In this document: one piece after another, positions 8,165-19,570 of the stretch
How the letters are laid out: each line of letters starts with the position of its first letter
How positions within the stretch are numbered: the first letter of the stretch is position 1
From: Desulfopila aestuarii DSM 18488
GTDB lineage: Bacteria; Desulfobacterota; Desulfobulbia; Desulfobulbales; Desulfocapsaceae
Length of the DNA: 64,000 nt
Assembly: GCF_900143695.1 (NCBI RefSeq)
Contig: NZ_FRFE01000014.1
Span: 1 to 64,000, forward strand
Direction: 5' to 3'
The notes under the pieces: generated by a model
What the model saw: the letters and a program-made list of their open reading frames with translations, nothing else
What the model was told of the DNA's origin: nothing
Database searches by the model: none
Program-made: the position numbers and the translations under genes

Positions 8165-9907
8165 TTAAATCCTCGCGGTGATTTCAGGGAAGACCAGGTA
8201 GAACATGATGTAAGCCATGGTCAGGGTCAAAACCAGATTGAGACTCTGGCCGCAGACATACAGGATGAGCGGCTTGCCACCTTTGAAATATTGAGCCAGC
8301 TCCCTGAAGTTCGTGGAAAGACCGATCGCAGCAAACGACAAGGCAAAAAACCAGCCGCGCATGAGTCGTGTACCACCGCGAACAGCACCCTGATCAACGA
8401 GCGCGTTGGAGAGGTCCTGCCCAAGACTGCTGTCGATAATGGAGAACAAAACGGATACAGCAAGAAAACCAAGAACAAATTTTGGAAAACGATGCCAGAT
8501 CTCTCCGGTTCCGACAGTTCGTCCGGCCTGACGCTCCACCCGAGTACACCAGTACAGGGCGACGCAGAAGGCGGTAACACCGATCATGACGTTCTGGATC
8601 ATCTTAATTGTTGCTGCAACATACATTGCCTTTTCGCCAAGGAAAGCGCCAGCCGCGGCAACAGCACCGGTAGAATCGATGGTTCCGCCCATCCAGGCAC
8701 CACCGAGAATTTCCGGCAGCCCCATAGCTTTAATAACAGCTGGCATGACAATCATCATAATGGCGGTGAAAACAAGTGACAGACCAATTGAGAGAGTCAA
8801 TTCCTCTTTCTTGGCGCGGCAGGCTGCTGCCGTGGCGATGGCTGCCGAAGTACCGCAAACAGACATATCTGCGGAAATAACGACATTAAGGGTTTTGGAC
8901 GGCATCTTAATGACCTTCTGGCCAAAGATGTAGGTGCATACCAAAACGATGGGGGTAACAACCCAGGCAACAAAGATACCGGGAATACCTATGGCAAGAA
9001 TTTTACCAAAAAGGACTTCTGCACCGAGCAGAACAAGACCAGTCTTGATGAAGAACTCAACCTGGCAGGCTGGCAGAACCCACCTGGGGGTGCCGATACT
9101 GTTGGCGATTATCATCCCAAGAAGAATACCCCAAGCCTCAGCACCGAAGCCATACTGTTTGGATATTGCCTGTCCGCCAAGCATGTAAGCCAGGACAGCA
9201 ATAAGGAAAACCACCACGAAACCTTTGGCAAATTCTGAAAAACTTTTCTTCATACACGCGATGCCGGTTCCAAAAATCACGATGAAGAAAGCACACAGAC
9301 CAATAAGGGTCGGGAAGTAATTGTAGGCTTTGTTGCCTATCTTTTTCTTGGCTGAGGCAACCTTCTTCTCAGCGGCTCGCCAATCAGCTATTTTCGCAGC
9401 AGCAGCGTCATTGAGGCTCTGGTCTTTGAATGCGGCAGCACCGGCAGCCGCTTCGGCCTCCTGTGCCGAAGTCAGTGCAGCGGCTGACTTGCCCTTGGCA
9501 TCTTCATAAGCGGGCATAGCTTTATCGTTTAATGCCTTGGCTTGAGCATCGCTCATGATAAAAGCGTCAATCGGATTACTTTTCCAGGAACCGGGGTGTT
9601 TGGTCCAATGGGAGACAAATTTTCCGAAGCTTCCACTAGAGGCTTTCAGCTTTTTCTTGTCGTCATCGGCCTTGTACCAGGCAACCGTTTTAAAGGGGGC
9701 TTTTTCGACCTCGGCGGCCTGAATCTGATTGGCGGCATTGATCTTGGCGGTAAATTCCTCTTTGGGACCATAGCCAAAATAAGCGGTAAGGCTTATGGCG
9801 ATGATAAGAAGGCCAAGCCATATAGCCAGGTAATCTTCTTTCGTCCAGAGATCCGACCAGCTACTTTGGCCATGATCAACAACGATGTTTGTGTCTGTTT
9901 GAGCCAT
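8165..9907 (-). CDS. YeiH family putative sulfate/sulfur-oxyanion exporter (PSE family)
   Basis: 580 residues, much longer than the usual 330-350 because of an N-terminal extension. The first helix (residues about 25-46) is followed by an Ala/Lys-rich soluble stretch to about 190, then about ten membrane helices with YeiH/UPF0324 signatures such as [21 protein letters not shown] and [15 protein letters not shown]. Family members are annotated as sulfate or sulfonate exporters; the substrate here is unproven. It leads a three-gene minus-strand operon and faces a heme-type histidine kinase and a sigma-54 regulator, which probably control it. Confidence 0.88.
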   Translation of the reverse strand: MAQTDTNIVVDHGQSSWSDLWTKEDYLAIWLGLLIIAISLTAYFGYGPKEEFTAKINAANQIQAAEVEKAPFKTVAWYKADDDKKKLKASSGSFGKFVSHWTKHPGSWKSNPIDAFIMSDAQAKALNDKAMPAYEDAKGKSAAALTSAQEAEAAAGAAAFKDQSLNDAAAAKIADWRAAEKKVASAKKKIGNKAYNYFPTLIGLCAFFIVIFGTGIACMKKSFSEFAKGFVVVFLIAVLAYMLGGQAISKQYGFGAEAWGILLGMIIANSIGTPRWVLPACQVEFFIKTGLVLLGAEVLFGKILAIGIPGIFVAWVVTPIVLVCTYIFGQKVIKMPSKTLNVVISADMSVCGTSAAIATAAACRAKKEELTLSIGLSLVFTAIMMIVMPAVIKAMGLPEILGGAWMGGTIDSTGAVAAAGAFLGEKAMYVAATIKMIQNVMIGVTAFCVALYWCTRVERQAGRTVGTGEIWHRFPKFVLGFLAVSVLFSIIDSSLGQDLSNALVDQGAVRGGTRLMRGWFFALSFAAIGLSTNFRELAQYFKGGKPLILYVCGQSLNLVLTLTMAYIMFYLVFPEITARI

Positions 9908-9972
9908 GAATGGTTTCTCCTTGATATTGATTCGTTCTCAGGTCTTTCGACCACATGTTTCGTGTAAGCCCT

Positions 9973-9988
9973 ATCAAGAAGAATGCCA
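9973..9988 (-). promoter_or_regulatory. Weak sigma-54-like promoter upstream of yeiH
   Basis: On the minus strand TGGCATTCTTCTTGAT fits the -24/-12 consensus TGGCAC-N5-TTGCW except for A in place of the conserved C at -12. It lies 66 bases before the yeiH start. The divergent regulator carries a GAFTGA loop for sigma-54, which makes such a promoter plausible. One key mismatch keeps confidence low. Confidence 0.3.
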
Positions 9989-10210
9989 AAAACAAAAACT
10001 ATATAATTTCTATAAAAACAGTAAAATACAGGATTGGAAGTTTTTTTGACTGCTAACTGAACTTTGCAGCCGCAAACTGGGGTTATCGGTTGGGAATACT
10101 GTTATTATTAACTTTTTGTTTTTTTCTTTACAAAAGGTGCTGGTCTGCTACACATACAATCTCGTCAGCCACTCTTTGGAGTTTCAAGACTCTTTTAGCC
10201 TCAGCAGTTC

Positions 10211-12637
10211 ATGCCCATGATTATTCCCCGACCCCATTCATTGCAAAGTAAATTTATTCTTCGGTTGATCGGCAGCATTATGCTGATCAGCTTCATCAAC
10301 CTTACTGCACTCTACTATTTTATGCAGGATACCCTGGAGGAGGAGGTCAGCACGCGCGCATCCATTGTTCTTCAGCAGGTCGATGCTGTACAGAAATATG
10401 TACAGAAGATGTTGCGGCCAAAGATGCTTGAATTGCTGCCGGAAAAATTTGTCCTGGAGGCGATGTCCTCATCGTTCATTAGCCGGAGCATTATGGAGAA
10501 GACAGAAGATGCCGATGCCGATTATGTTTATCGGCGGGTCTCAATCAATGCCAGGAATCCAATGTTCGAAGCCAATGAGGTCGAGCTGGATCTTATCGAC
10601 TTCTTTCGTAAAAACCAGAATGATTCTCTCTGGCAGGGGCTTAAGACCATTGATGGCCAAAACGTTTTTGTCATGGCCCGACCAGTGCGCTTTGTCGAAA
10701 GCTGCATGCTCTGTCACGGCAGCGCGGCGGATGCCCCGGAGGAGATGGCAGGACAATACGGACAGAGAGGTTTCAATCACCAGCTCGATAGTATTGACGG
10801 GGTTGATCTGGTGGGCATTCCCACCAATCGCTATGCCGTAAAAACCACGTCGGAGTTCACCCTCTATGTCGTGGTCTATATAATCATCTCCATTCTCGTT
10901 CTTTTCATGATTTACCTGACTTTCCAGCGGGTGGTGCTTGTCAATTTTCGTACGCTAACCAGCCAATTCAGGAAGAATTTTCACGACCAGGAAGGCGTTG
11001 AGCTTCTGCAAAAAGTTGAGCACGGCGATGAAATAGAAGAGATGATCGAGGGCATGGAGGGGCTCAGTCAGCACCTTTTTGAAACAGATCGTCGTCTCAA
11101 AGAATATACCGCCGACCTTGAGCGCGAAGTTGCACGGCGCACCGAACAACTGTCACTGGAAAATGATACCCATAAAAAAGACCTGACGATGCTGGTCAGC
11201 GTTCTTCACGCATTGAAATTGAGCAGGAATCGTCCGGAACTGTGGCGCAATTCACTGCCTCTCCTTGCAGATAGATTTCTTCTGGTGCGGGCATCCTATA
11301 TCTGTACCTTTTCAAACCACCAGGATTTTACCTGGCCGGACCAGGCCAGACCACCGGAACTGCCGGAGGATTATGTCCAGTTGCTGCTGCAGCCACGAAT
11401 CCAGTTCATCGACAACCGGGTCTTTATACCTGTCGGCAGTGGCGACGATAACATTGATGGTTTACTTTTTCTTGAACGTCCGGCCGGATTCCCTTTTACC
11501 GATGATGAGGCGGAGATGCTCACTGCTGTCGGCCGGCAACTCGGCATAGCCGCAGAAAACCTGACCGCCCTGGACTCGATTCTGAGCCAGACCAATAACC
11601 TGCAGACCATTTTCGAAGGAATTCCCGACCCGCTGCTCCTGCTGGACACCAATGGCACTATCATCATGGCCAACAGGGCTGCCAACCGGTTGATGGAAGA
11701 ACTCGCCTGCCAGGAAGGCGAAGGAAAAAGGATGATCGACTGTCTTCTCCAATCTGGGACAATTGATAGTGCAGTTGACGAAGGTGCTGTAAGCCAGGCT
11801 GGTGTTGAGACGACCCGGGAAATTGAAACAGCAAACGGCAGGAGCTTTATTGTCAACACGATTGGTCTCGCGAAAGAAGAAAACAGAGCTGCTCGTATTG
11901 TTGTAGCTATACGGGAAGATACCGACCGAAAGAAGATGCTTCGCAAGTTTGTCCAGGCAGAGAAGCTGGGCACTGTTGGAAAGCTCGCCGCAGGACTCGC
12001 CCACGAGCTCAACAATCCTCTTGGGGTCATCCTTTGTTATGCTGAATTGTTGAAAAAGTCCCTCAGCAACGAACAGCACCAGGCTGATATCGATGTCATC
12101 ATCAAACACACCAGTCAGGCACAGGCGGTACTTCTCGATCTTCTGAACTTTGCTCGACCCAAGGTATCTACCCACCGGAAAACCGTGGTCGGTGATGTGG
12201 CTGAAAGCGTTATTGGAGTTTTCAAGATCCAGGCAGCCAAGAAGGGAGCGACTATTTCCTGTCATCGTGAAGATGAAGGAATGGCTGTCAGGGTTGAGCC
12301 TCAGGTCATTGAACACATCGTACTGAACCTTTTAATCAATGCCCTCGATGCCTTGCCGGCGAACGAAGGCACTATTACCGTAACTATTGACGGTGACCGG
12401 GACAGAAACGGTCTTCGCTTGTCGGTTGCTGACAACGGTGACGGTATTGATCCGGCTGTTTTACCGTCAATTTTCGATCCGTTTTTCACAACCAAGGATG
12501 TGAACAAGGGTACAGGCTTGGGTCTGGCAATTATCTATGGCTATATGCATGAACTGGGCGGCACTATCGAGGCAAAAAACAGGCCTGAAGGCGGTGCTGT
12601 TTTTGAACTCTATTTTCCGGCTGCTCCGGGCGCCTGA
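10211..12637 (+). CDS. Heme-binding (Tll0287-like) sensor histidine kinase, GAF/PAS
   Basis: 808 residues. Membrane helix 1 (about 16-38) and helix 2 (about 215-240) bracket a periplasmic Tll0287-like domain with a c-type heme site C165-M-L-C168-H169. A HAMP-like linker and coiled coil follow, then a GAF-like region (about 330-455), a PAS domain (about 462-570), a HisKA helix with the phospho-accepting H598 in A-H-E-L-N-N-P-L, and a C-terminal ATPase with N-L-L-I-N-A-L-D-A and G-T-G-L-G-L-A. The heme would sense redox state, NO or CO. The response regulator gene starts 11 bases after the stop; together they probably control the divergent yeiH operon. Confidence 0.9.
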   Translation: MPMIIPRPHSLQSKFILRLIGSIMLISFINLTALYYFMQDTLEEEVSTRASIVLQQVDAVQKYVQKMLRPKMLELLPEKFVLEAMSSSFISRSIMEKTEDADADYVYRRVSINARNPMFEANEVELDLIDFFRKNQNDSLWQGLKTIDGQNVFVMARPVRFVESCMLCHGSAADAPEEMAGQYGQRGFNHQLDSIDGVDLVGIPTNRYAVKTTSEFTLYVVVYIIISILVLFMIYLTFQRVVLVNFRTLTSQFRKNFHDQEGVELLQKVEHGDEIEEMIEGMEGLSQHLFETDRRLKEYTADLEREVARRTEQLSLENDTHKKDLTMLVSVLHALKLSRNRPELWRNSLPLLADRFLLVRASYICTFSNHQDFTWPDQARPPELPEDYVQLLLQPRIQFIDNRVFIPVGSGDDNIDGLLFLERPAGFPFTDDEAEMLTAVGRQLGIAAENLTALDSILSQTNNLQTIFEGIPDPLLLLDTNGTIIMANRAANRLMEELACQEGEGKRMIDCLLQSGTIDSAVDEGAVSQAGVETTREIETANGRSFIVNTIGLAKEENRAARIVVAIREDTDRKKMLRKFVQAEKLGTVGKLAAGLAHELNNPLGVILCYAELLKKSLSNEQHQADIDVIIKHTSQAQAVLLDLLNFARPKVSTHRKTVVGDVAESVIGVFKIQAAKKGATISCHREDEGMAVRVEPQVIEHIVLNLLINALDALPANEGTITVTIDGDRDRNGLRLSVADNGDGIDPAVLPSIFDPFFTTKDVNKGTGLGLAIIYGYMHELGGTIEAKNRPEGGAVFELYFPAAPGA

Positions 12638-12648
12638 GGCAGGAACAA

Positions 12649-14040
12649 ATGGGTAAATCAATGCGAGTGCTTCTGGTCGACGATCAGCTCGATTTCATCA
12701 AAGGACTGGCTCGACTGCTACTTGCCGAGCTTGAAGATCTAGAGGTGTTGACCGCTGTAGGTGGTAAAGACGCCCTGCACCTCTTGGATACAACGGAAGT
12801 GCATATCCTTCTCACTGATCTACAGATGCCGGAAATGAACGGCCTGCAGTTGATGGAGGAGGTCCATCGTCGGTATCCTGCAACGAAGGTTATTATTCTC
12901 ACCGGTTTTGGAACCATTGAAAAGGCTGTTCAGGCAGTACGCCATGGAGCGTTTGACTTTCTTACCAAACCAGTGGCATCGGAGCAACTCTATCGGACAG
13001 TAAGAAAAGCAGCTGATTTTATCCGGCTGGAGTTGGAAAACCAGCGTCTTCGGCAAATAGTGGCCGGCGGCGACAAACCTATCCTGCTTGGTGAAAGTGC
13101 AGCCATTCGACAGGTACGTCAGTCTATTGAGGCGGTTGCCGGTTCTGACTATCCCGTCCTGATTCAGGGAGAATCTGGCACCGGCAAGGAACTGGCAGCA
13201 CAAATGGTGCACCGCTATAGCAATCGGATAAAAAAACCGTATGTGGCGGTCAATTGCCCTGCTATTCCCGATGCGCTTCTGGAAAGCGAACTATTCGGCC
13301 ATTGCCGCGGAGCCTTCACCGGCGCCGATAGAGATAAGGACGGATTGTTCTTTACCGCCAATAACGGTACCCTGCACCTTGATGAAATCGGCGATATCTC
13401 CGCGACGATGCAGACCAAGATTTTACGTTTTCTGCAGGAGGGCGAAATCCGTCCGGTCGGTTCGACCAAAACCATAGCCACAGATGTACGGATCGTTGCC
13501 TCCACCAATCGGATACTTGATACACTGGTCGAGCAGGGTAACTTTCGCGCCGATCTTTTTTACCGTCTCAACGTCATCGCCATCCACATGCCGCCACTTC
13601 GTGAGAGAAGTGAGGATATCCCTCTCCTGGCCCACTTTTTTTTAGAAAAGACGCTGGTTGAAATGAAAATTGCGGAGATGACTATTGAGCCTGAAGTGCT
13701 TTCCTATCTCTGCACTAAAGATTGGCCCGGCAACGTCCGTGAACTCCAAAATACAATCAGGAGGTTAGTGGTATTCAGCGGCCACGAGAATATTACCATG
13801 GCGTCGGTGCAGCGTATCGAAACGCCAGGTCAACCCATGTCAGCCGTGACAGGTGAACTGGGACCATACAAAAGCATGAAAAACCTGGTGTCAGATAAGT
13901 TCTCGCGCAGCTATATCGAACAGCTCCTCGCCGCAACTTCCGGCAACGTCTCAGAGGCATCCCGGATAAGCGGACTTTCGAGGGTGGCTATACAAAAGCT
14001 AGGCCAGCGACTGGGCATAGATCTCAGCCGATTCCGATAA
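12649..14040 (+). CDS. Sigma-54-dependent response regulator (NtrC type)
   Basis: 463 residues: receiver domain with phospho-acceptor D57 (L-L-T-D-L-Q-M-P), AAA+ domain with Walker A G-E-S-G-T-G-K-E at 174-181 and the sigma-54-contacting G-A-F-T-G-A loop at 221-226, and a Fis-type helix-turn-helix at the C-terminus (G-N-V-S-E-A-S-R-I-S-G-L-S-R). On phosphorylation it would oligomerise and open sigma-54 promoters with ATP. It is cotranscribed with the heme-type kinase at 10211, its likely partner. The divergent yeiH operon is the nearest candidate target. Confidence 0.95.
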   Translation: MGKSMRVLLVDDQLDFIKGLARLLLAELEDLEVLTAVGGKDALHLLDTTEVHILLTDLQMPEMNGLQLMEEVHRRYPATKVIILTGFGTIEKAVQAVRHGAFDFLTKPVASEQLYRTVRKAADFIRLELENQRLRQIVAGGDKPILLGESAAIRQVRQSIEAVAGSDYPVLIQGESGTGKELAAQMVHRYSNRIKKPYVAVNCPAIPDALLESELFGHCRGAFTGADRDKDGLFFTANNGTLHLDEIGDISATMQTKILRFLQEGEIRPVGSTKTIATDVRIVASTNRILDTLVEQGNFRADLFYRLNVIAIHMPPLRERSEDIPLLAHFFLEKTLVEMKIAEMTIEPEVLSYLCTKDWPGNVRELQNTIRRLVVFSGHENITMASVQRIETPGQPMSAVTGELGPYKSMKNLVSDKFSRSYIEQLLAATSGNVSEASRISGLSRVAIQKLGQRLGIDLSRFR

Positions 14041-14373
14041 AAATCATGCCACTCCATCACGCATTATGCGCGGCAAGACACAATACCCATTGATGTAACG
14101 TCCTCGTCCGGGGCAGATTATTTATATAATCAAGGTACAATTTTGCGGCGCGCTCCGATTTGCACTTAATGATGACCACCAGTTCTTGTCGCACTACCAC
14201 ACTGTGGTTACCCTCTATATATCTTCTTTCTTTTACTCACGGTCATTTCTGAGACAAGGCGTTGGAAGGGAGATCATCGGAGGTCATACTTTGGAGTCCC
14301 GGACTCAGGCCTATCGAGTAACGGGAGGGTACAGCATGCTCCTCTCTATTTCATTTAGAGGATGGTGGAGACA
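14041..14373. other. Intergenic region ahead of the serine protease
   Basis: About 330 bases with no convincing gene. An AT-rich stretch near 14118-14140 (TTATTTATATAATC) could hold a promoter. I looked for a GEMM-type riboswitch ahead of this secreted-protein gene and saw no conserved core. Confidence 0.4.
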
Positions 14374-16086
14374 ATGAAAAATGACGTTAAGATATTTCGT
14401 TGGGTCTTGAGCATTGCCTTTTTTTTCGTTCTGGCCTGCGGACAAACTGTCCTCTGGGCAGACAGCGGGCTTCTGCATCAAGAGACTCAGACGCGACCGA
14501 TTGAGCTTGGAACAAGTGGAGGAAATGTTAACGATCGCAGTTCCATTTACTGTTGCAGTGGCACGCTGGGAGCTCTCGTAGAGGACGGCAACGGAATTCG
14601 GTACATTTTAAGCAATAATCATGTGTTAGCTCGAAACAATCAGGCTGCGATAGGTGAAGAGATCAACCAGCCTGGCATGATCGATCAGCAATGCGGTCAA
14701 TCAGGTATTGTGGCGCAGTTGAGCGATTTCGTGCCTATTCTGTATTCAAAGGGTCGAACTGTAAAGCTCAATGAAGTTGACGCCGCAATTGCTCAGATCA
14801 GGGATGGGTTTATTGATCCGACAGGCTCGATTATTGATATCGGCCCAATAAGTGACAATACGGTTTCAGCATATGTTGGACAGCTCGTCCAGAAGAGCGG
14901 TCGGACTACTGGCCATACCAGTGGTTCGATTAGTGCAGTGGATGTAACAGTCGATATAGGTTATTCCAAGGATTGCGGAAGCGCCGCTAACAATATCGCT
15001 CGTTTTGTTAATCAGTTGCGTATCACTCCAGGAACGTTCAGCGCTGGCGGCGATTCCGGAGCACTCATTGTCGAGTCGGGAACAGTCGATCCGCAGAATG
15101 GCTTACCGAGGGCAGTAGGATTGCTGTTTGCGGGAAGTTCCAGTTCGACCATTGCCAGTCCAATCGCTCCGGTCCTGGCGCAACTTGGAGTCACGATGGT
15201 TGGTGGTGGCTCGACATTGATTCCGTTAGGATCGATTTCTGGGCAAATCATTGATAACCAAGGCAATGCTCTCTCTGGAGCTAGTGTCGACGCTGATACA
15301 GGGCAATCCACATCGACAGGCGTGGGTGGTAACTATATTCTCGACAATGTCCCTGCAGGAGACCGGACAGTTACGGCCTCTGCGACCGGATTCCAGGCAT
15401 CGCCTCAGGGAGTAGTAGTTACCGAAGGGAATCAGAGTACGGCAGATTTCGCGCTGACCCCGGTGACCTTAGCAACCAGTTCCCTCGTACCCTGCGTGAC
15501 GTATGCCTCTACAGGCGGTAAAGACAATGATAGGCATCTGCTGATCACCCTTGGGGTGGAAGACGAACTCGGCAATCCGGTACCAGGTGCACAGGCCGAT
15601 ATCAGTGTTACCCTGGACGGCTCATTTTATGCCGATGGAACCGGCGCGATTACCGATTCCCAGGGGTTGGTAAGCTACAATGCAAAAAATGCATCAAACG
15701 GAAAATATGCAACCACGGTGACGGCAGTTATCAAAGACGGCCTCTCATTTTCCGGAATATTCCCCGTAAATGCATGGACAAAGGGCATTGATCCCAACCC
15801 TGATTCATTTTGTTTGGATGGTACGTCACCGCAGAGTGACAATGCTACAAGACAAAAAGCCTTACAGTCGCTTGATACGGTCAGAGAGATCAAGAGTCGG
15901 CATTCAAACGAACTTTTGTCGATTCCAGGCATTATTGGGCACGGCATATCTCGGTCAGCTGACGGAAGGCCGGTTATCGAGATCTATCTAGAAAACGAAA
16001 ATGCCGAGACTCGAGCTCGTATTCCTTCGAATCTGGAGAACGTCCCGGTAAGAGTGTTGGTGACCGGACCGTTCACTGCCTTTTAA
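14374..16086 (+). CDS. Exported trypsin-like serine protease with carboxypeptidase-regulatory-like and Ig-like domains
   Basis: 570 residues from ATG 14374, which has GGTGGAG just upstream. The N-terminal hydrophobic segment is a secretion signal, cleaved probably after W-A; the run V-L-A-C could instead be a weak lipobox. The triad of the trypsin fold is visible: H83 in S-N-N-H-V-L-A, D136 in E-V-D-A-A-I and S228 in G-G-D-S-G-A-L. Residues about 287-365 form a CarboxypepD-regulatory-like beta sandwich (S-G-Q-I-I-D-N-Q-G-N-A-L-S-G-A) and 375-470 a second Ig-like domain. It should act outside the cytoplasm. It has no close operon partner. Confidence 0.85.
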   Translation: MKNDVKIFRWVLSIAFFFVLACGQTVLWADSGLLHQETQTRPIELGTSGGNVNDRSSIYCCSGTLGALVEDGNGIRYILSNNHVLARNNQAAIGEEINQPGMIDQQCGQSGIVAQLSDFVPILYSKGRTVKLNEVDAAIAQIRDGFIDPTGSIIDIGPISDNTVSAYVGQLVQKSGRTTGHTSGSISAVDVTVDIGYSKDCGSAANNIARFVNQLRITPGTFSAGGDSGALIVESGTVDPQNGLPRAVGLLFAGSSSSTIASPIAPVLAQLGVTMVGGGSTLIPLGSISGQIIDNQGNALSGASVDADTGQSTSTGVGGNYILDNVPAGDRTVTASATGFQASPQGVVVTEGNQSTADFALTPVTLATSSLVPCVTYASTGGKDNDRHLLITLGVEDELGNPVPGAQADISVTLDGSFYADGTGAITDSQGLVSYNAKNASNGKYATTVTAVIKDGLSFSGIFPVNAWTKGIDPNPDSFCLDGTSPQSDNATRQKALQSLDTVREIKSRHSNELLSIPGIIGHGISRSADGRPVIEIYLENENAETRARIPSNLENVPVRVLVTGPFTAF

Positions 16087-16106
16087 ATAGTAAATCATAT
16101 TGAGGC

Positions 16107-16150
16107 TGGATATCTGCACTACCATGTTCTTTGTGAAGCGCAGATATCCA
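16107..16150 (+). other. 11-bp inverted repeat after the protease gene
   Basis: TGGATATCTGC and GCAGATATCCA are perfect complements separated by 22 bases, starting 20 bases after the protease stop. No T-tract follows, so it is not a standard terminator, though it may mark the 3' end. Confidence 0.45.
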
Positions 16151-16369
16151 ACCAGTACAGCACGTATTCTCACTTCACCATAGCAGGAGGGTGAGATTCT
16201 TCTGCCCTATTAAGGGGTGTAACACAGAACCCCAAACATCACAGGAAAATGACCATCACCTGCGCCTCCAAATGAACCCATCCCGAAAAGATTTTTATTG
16301 AGATCGAAGAGAGAGTAATAAATGGAGCGTTGTCAGGTAACTGCCCTGCTTCCACACCGACCTTCGGCT

Positions 16370-16822
16370 TTACCTGCCAATCGCTGCGAGAAAAAGTTGG
16401 CGCAACCGTTCAATCCGTTTCCGGTTAACGCCCATATCCCACCAACCCAGCCGTGAGGCGGATCGCACTTCCACCTGCTGGAGTTTTGGTGGAAAATAAA
16501 ACTCCACGTCATCCACGAATCCCAGCAGTCTCGAACGGAACTCGACATGAAGATATTCCGGCTCATCCAGAATTATTGTCGCATCGGTCTGTTCCTTGAC
16601 CACTTGCCGCAACGCCTGCCCCGCTGCCATCCAATCTGTATCATAGCCAAAAGGTTCAATGAATGCGGAACTCCCGAGATCCATACTGCATACACAATTG
16701 GGCGACGCTTGACAGGGTGCGAGTCTGCCATTGGCCACCCCCAGATTTTTCGGTACACTTCCACCACACCCGCCAAGTAATATCGCAGTGGCACCGACAA
16801 CCCATACCGAAACCATTCGCAT
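16370..16822 (-). CDS. DUF1499 family lipoprotein
   Basis: 150 residues. The N-terminus is a lipoprotein signal with lipobox L-L-G-G-C, giving a lipid-anchored Cys near residue 19. The DUF1499 pattern follows: L-A-P-C-x3-P-N-C-V-C-S, a central beta-rich part with Y-L-H-V-E-F-R-S-R-L-L-G-F-V-D-D-V-E-F, and the C-terminal R-S-A-S-R-L-G-W-W-D-M-G-V-N-R-K-R-I. The role of the family is not known. It is a single gene, convergent with the protease across a gap of about 280 bases and divergent from the chemoreceptor. Confidence 0.9.
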   Translation of the reverse strand: MRMVSVWVVGATAILLGGCGGSVPKNLGVANGRLAPCQASPNCVCSMDLGSSAFIEPFGYDTDWMAAGQALRQVVKEQTDATIILDEPEYLHVEFRSRLLGFVDDVEFYFPPKLQQVEVRSASRLGWWDMGVNRKRIERLRQLFLAAIGR

Positions 16823-17265
16823 ACTCGCCTCCCATCCTTTTGTTCAAAATTAGGCCAGTAATCAAGAATTCACGGAAACATGAATCGACCCAATGCTTTC
16901 AGAGTGAATTTCCCTCTCCATCCAACTACCCTTTGATCAGTGTTCCGTTAGCTGCACCACTTCACCGGCCAATCAACCATATCCGCATCATTATGCCTTG
17001 ATACAGGGGCGTTTCCACCTTCATACTATACAGGACATTTCCATAAGATTTGCCTGATTTGTACTTTTTCCTCACAATGTTCCTATCCCGCTGTTATACT
17101 CATTAGGACATCTTTTCTGAGATGAGGCAAGGCTGTTCGACAGAGAAAAAAGCATTCGTACCCGCCACACCATCTTCGATACAGGCAAGGGCACGAGATA
17201 ATCTGGCACCGTCGCAACATCAATTACTAGCAACAATGCTTCCCCCGAACGTTATCAGGATGAAA
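16823..17265. other. Divergent spacer between the DUF1499 gene and the chemoreceptor
   Basis: About 440 bases. The reading frame of the chemoreceptor extends back to 17122, but those 48 residues show no signal and are probably untranslated. No hairpin or operator stands out. Confidence 0.4.
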
Positions 17266-19353
17266 ATGAGCAACCAGAGTACTTTGAAGACAAAAACAAC
17301 CAGCGTATTCAAGAGCATGAAATTTACCACCAAATTGCTTTCCTCCATTATCCTTCTATGCTTGGTCTCGATCCTCATCACCTCAGGAAACGCCATCAGA
17401 ATGGCGGACAACGGTCTCCAATCCCTTGGAGAGGAATCTGTCGAGAATATCCACAATGCGATGCTCAATTCGCTGAAGTTATTGAATGGTACCATCCAGG
17501 CAAAGCTCGATGGCGACCTTGGCCTTTTCTCGAAAGAACTGAAAACCAAAGGACAAATAATTTTTGACAATTATAACAGTGAAGAAACAACTATCGTCAA
17601 CCAAGTAACGAAAAAGGAAGAAAAGGCCGAACTTCCACAAATGATGGCCGGGGGGAGTTACATTTCCGGTAAAAATGACATTGTCGATGCCGTTGAAAAA
17701 GCAACAGGCAGTTCTGCCACTATCTTCCAGCTCGTCGAAGACAAGCTCGTTCGCATATCAACCACAGTGAAAAAAAACGATGGTAATCGAGCCATAGGCT
17801 CTTACATCCCATCAGACAGCCCGGTTTACCAGACAATCATGAAAGGTGAAGCCTTCAAAGGTAAAGCCTTTGTGGTGAACGACTGGTATCTGACAGCCTA
17901 CGCCCCGCTTCTCGGCGGAGACGGCAAGGTTGTCGGCGCAATTTATGTTGGCCAACTTATGATCACTCCGATTCTCAATGATTTTCTCAACAGCACCAAA
18001 ATCGGAAACGGTTATTTCTATTTGTATTCAGAAACAGGTGAAATACTTATCCACCCCACAATCGCCAAAGGAACAAACATTTTTACCAATATTCCTGTCC
18101 TGCAAGGCCATAAAGATGGCATGCTCCACTATACGCTTGACAACCAGGAAAGGATTTCCTTCGTCAAATATTATGAGGACTGGGGCGTCTATCTCAATGC
18201 CAGCACCACCAAGGAAGACATTATCGGCGGGCGCGACCTCATTATGCTGCGCAACAACCTATTAGTAGGTGTAGGCGTTATTTTTGTAGGTATTATCATA
18301 AGCATGCTTCTGGTCAGAACTATCAACAGGCCTCTGCAAGATCTGGCAGGCAAGAGCGTCAAGGTTGGCGAAGGCGACTATACTATCACTTTCGAATCCT
18401 CCTCCAACGACGCCATTGGCCAACTCGCGCAATCACTCGGTTTAATGGTTGAGAAATCGAAAGCGATGCTGGAGGATGTTATCGTCTCGACTAAGGCCTT
18501 GTCCGAGTCATCATGGGAACTTTCGGCCATTTCAGAGGAGATGGTCAGTAGCGCCGACGCCACCACTGGCATTGCCGATGAGGCCTCCACCAATGCTGCC
18601 AATGTCTCGGACAATATGGACTCCATCTCAGCCGCAATGGGGCAGTCCACTTCCAATCTCGACATGATTGCTGCTGCTTCTGAAGAAATGGGCAACACGA
18701 TCAGGGAAATTGCTGAAAACAGCAGCCATGCCCGTGTTACCACCGAACAGGCAGTAGCCAGCGCCCAAAAATCCCATGACGGTGTTCAGAAACTGGGTGA
18801 AGCAGCCAAGGCCATCGGCACAGTTACAGCAACCATCACCGAGATTTCCGACCAGACTAATCTCCTTGCCCTCAACGCCACCATCGAAGCCGCCCGAGCC
18901 GGTGAGGCTGGTAAAGGTTTTGCGGTAGTCGCCAACGAAATCAAGGAACTGGCAAAACAGACGGCTCTCGCTACAGGTAAGATTAGTGACGCTATTGAGG
19001 AGATGCAGCGGCAGACTGGTGAAACCGTCTCCGATATCGAGTCGATCACCAAAGTTATTGAAGATGTCAATGAGGTGGTCAACAGCATCGTCACTGCCGT
19101 TGAAGAGCAGTCGATCACCACCAATGAGATCGTCAACAACGTGGCCCAGGCCTCGCGCGGCATATCGGAGATTAACGAAAATGTTGCCAACAGCAGCAGC
19201 ATGACGACCATGATGTCGGAGGGAGTACAACAGGTTCGCACCAGATCAATGGAGGTTAAGTCGAGCAGCGAACTTGTACGGGCCTCTTCCGATCAACTTT
19301 CAAAGCTTGCCACCGATCTCACCGAGCTTGTTTCGAAATTCAAGATTTCATAA
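17266..19353 (+). CDS. Methyl-accepting chemotaxis protein with a periplasmic Cache domain
   Basis: 695 residues from ATG 17266, chosen because AGGA lies close upstream and a membrane helix follows ([16 protein letters not shown]). The extracytoplasmic part (about 45-315) looks like a Cache_3-Cache_2 fusion ([16 protein letters not shown]). A second helix, a HAMP domain (about 350-405) and the long signalling coiled coil follow, with the invariant hairpin tip [21 protein letters not shown]. It signals to CheA/CheW, none of which are in this window. The ligand is unknown. Its HAMP matches the relic at 376-558. Confidence 0.95.
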   Translation: MSNQSTLKTKTTSVFKSMKFTTKLLSSIILLCLVSILITSGNAIRMADNGLQSLGEESVENIHNAMLNSLKLLNGTIQAKLDGDLGLFSKELKTKGQIIFDNYNSEETTIVNQVTKKEEKAELPQMMAGGSYISGKNDIVDAVEKATGSSATIFQLVEDKLVRISTTVKKNDGNRAIGSYIPSDSPVYQTIMKGEAFKGKAFVVNDWYLTAYAPLLGGDGKVVGAIYVGQLMITPILNDFLNSTKIGNGYFYLYSETGEILIHPTIAKGTNIFTNIPVLQGHKDGMLHYTLDNQERISFVKYYEDWGVYLNASTTKEDIIGGRDLIMLRNNLLVGVGVIFVGIIISMLLVRTINRPLQDLAGKSVKVGEGDYTITFESSSNDAIGQLAQSLGLMVEKSKAMLEDVIVSTKALSESSWELSAISEEMVSSADATTGIADEASTNAANVSDNMDSISAAMGQSTSNLDMIAAASEEMGNTIREIAENSSHARVTTEQAVASAQKSHDGVQKLGEAAKAIGTVTATITEISDQTNLLALNATIEAARAGEAGKGFAVVANEIKELAKQTALATGKISDAIEEMQRQTGETVSDIESITKVIEDVNEVVNSIVTAVEEQSITTNEIVNNVAQASRGISEINENVANSSSMTTMMSEGVQQVRTRSMEVKSSSELVRASSDQLSKLATDLTELVSKFKIS

Positions 19354-19440
19354 AACAGCATCTGGAGAATATCGTCCGAGCTTGCCCGATGCAATTATCC
19401 TCACCTGACCGGAGATGATTGCCGGACAGATCATATCAAC

Positions 19441-19476
19441 ATAGCCGATACGCAGGCTACTTTGCGCATCGGCTAT
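19441..19476 (+). terminator. Probable terminator of the chemoreceptor gene
   Basis: ATAGCCGAT pairs with ATCGGCTAT, extended by CGCA/TGCG after one mismatch, with an eight-base loop. GTTCTTTC follows on the plus strand. It lies about 90 bases after the chemoreceptor stop; the U-tract is short. Confidence 0.6.
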
Positions 19477-19570
19477 GTTCTTTCGACTAAAGTGCAAAGT
19501 CGTTTATTGTTGGCTCGTAACTACCTATTCCCTTATACACATTCAACTTCTTTCAACACATATAACTTCC

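Noticed and set aside
14101-14373. GEMM-type c-di-GMP riboswitch ahead of the secreted protease
   Set aside because: No conserved core or tetraloop pattern was seen.
17122-17265. N-terminal extension of the chemoreceptor
   Set aside because: The residues have no signal or domain and no ribosome site; ATG 17266 with AGGA fits better.
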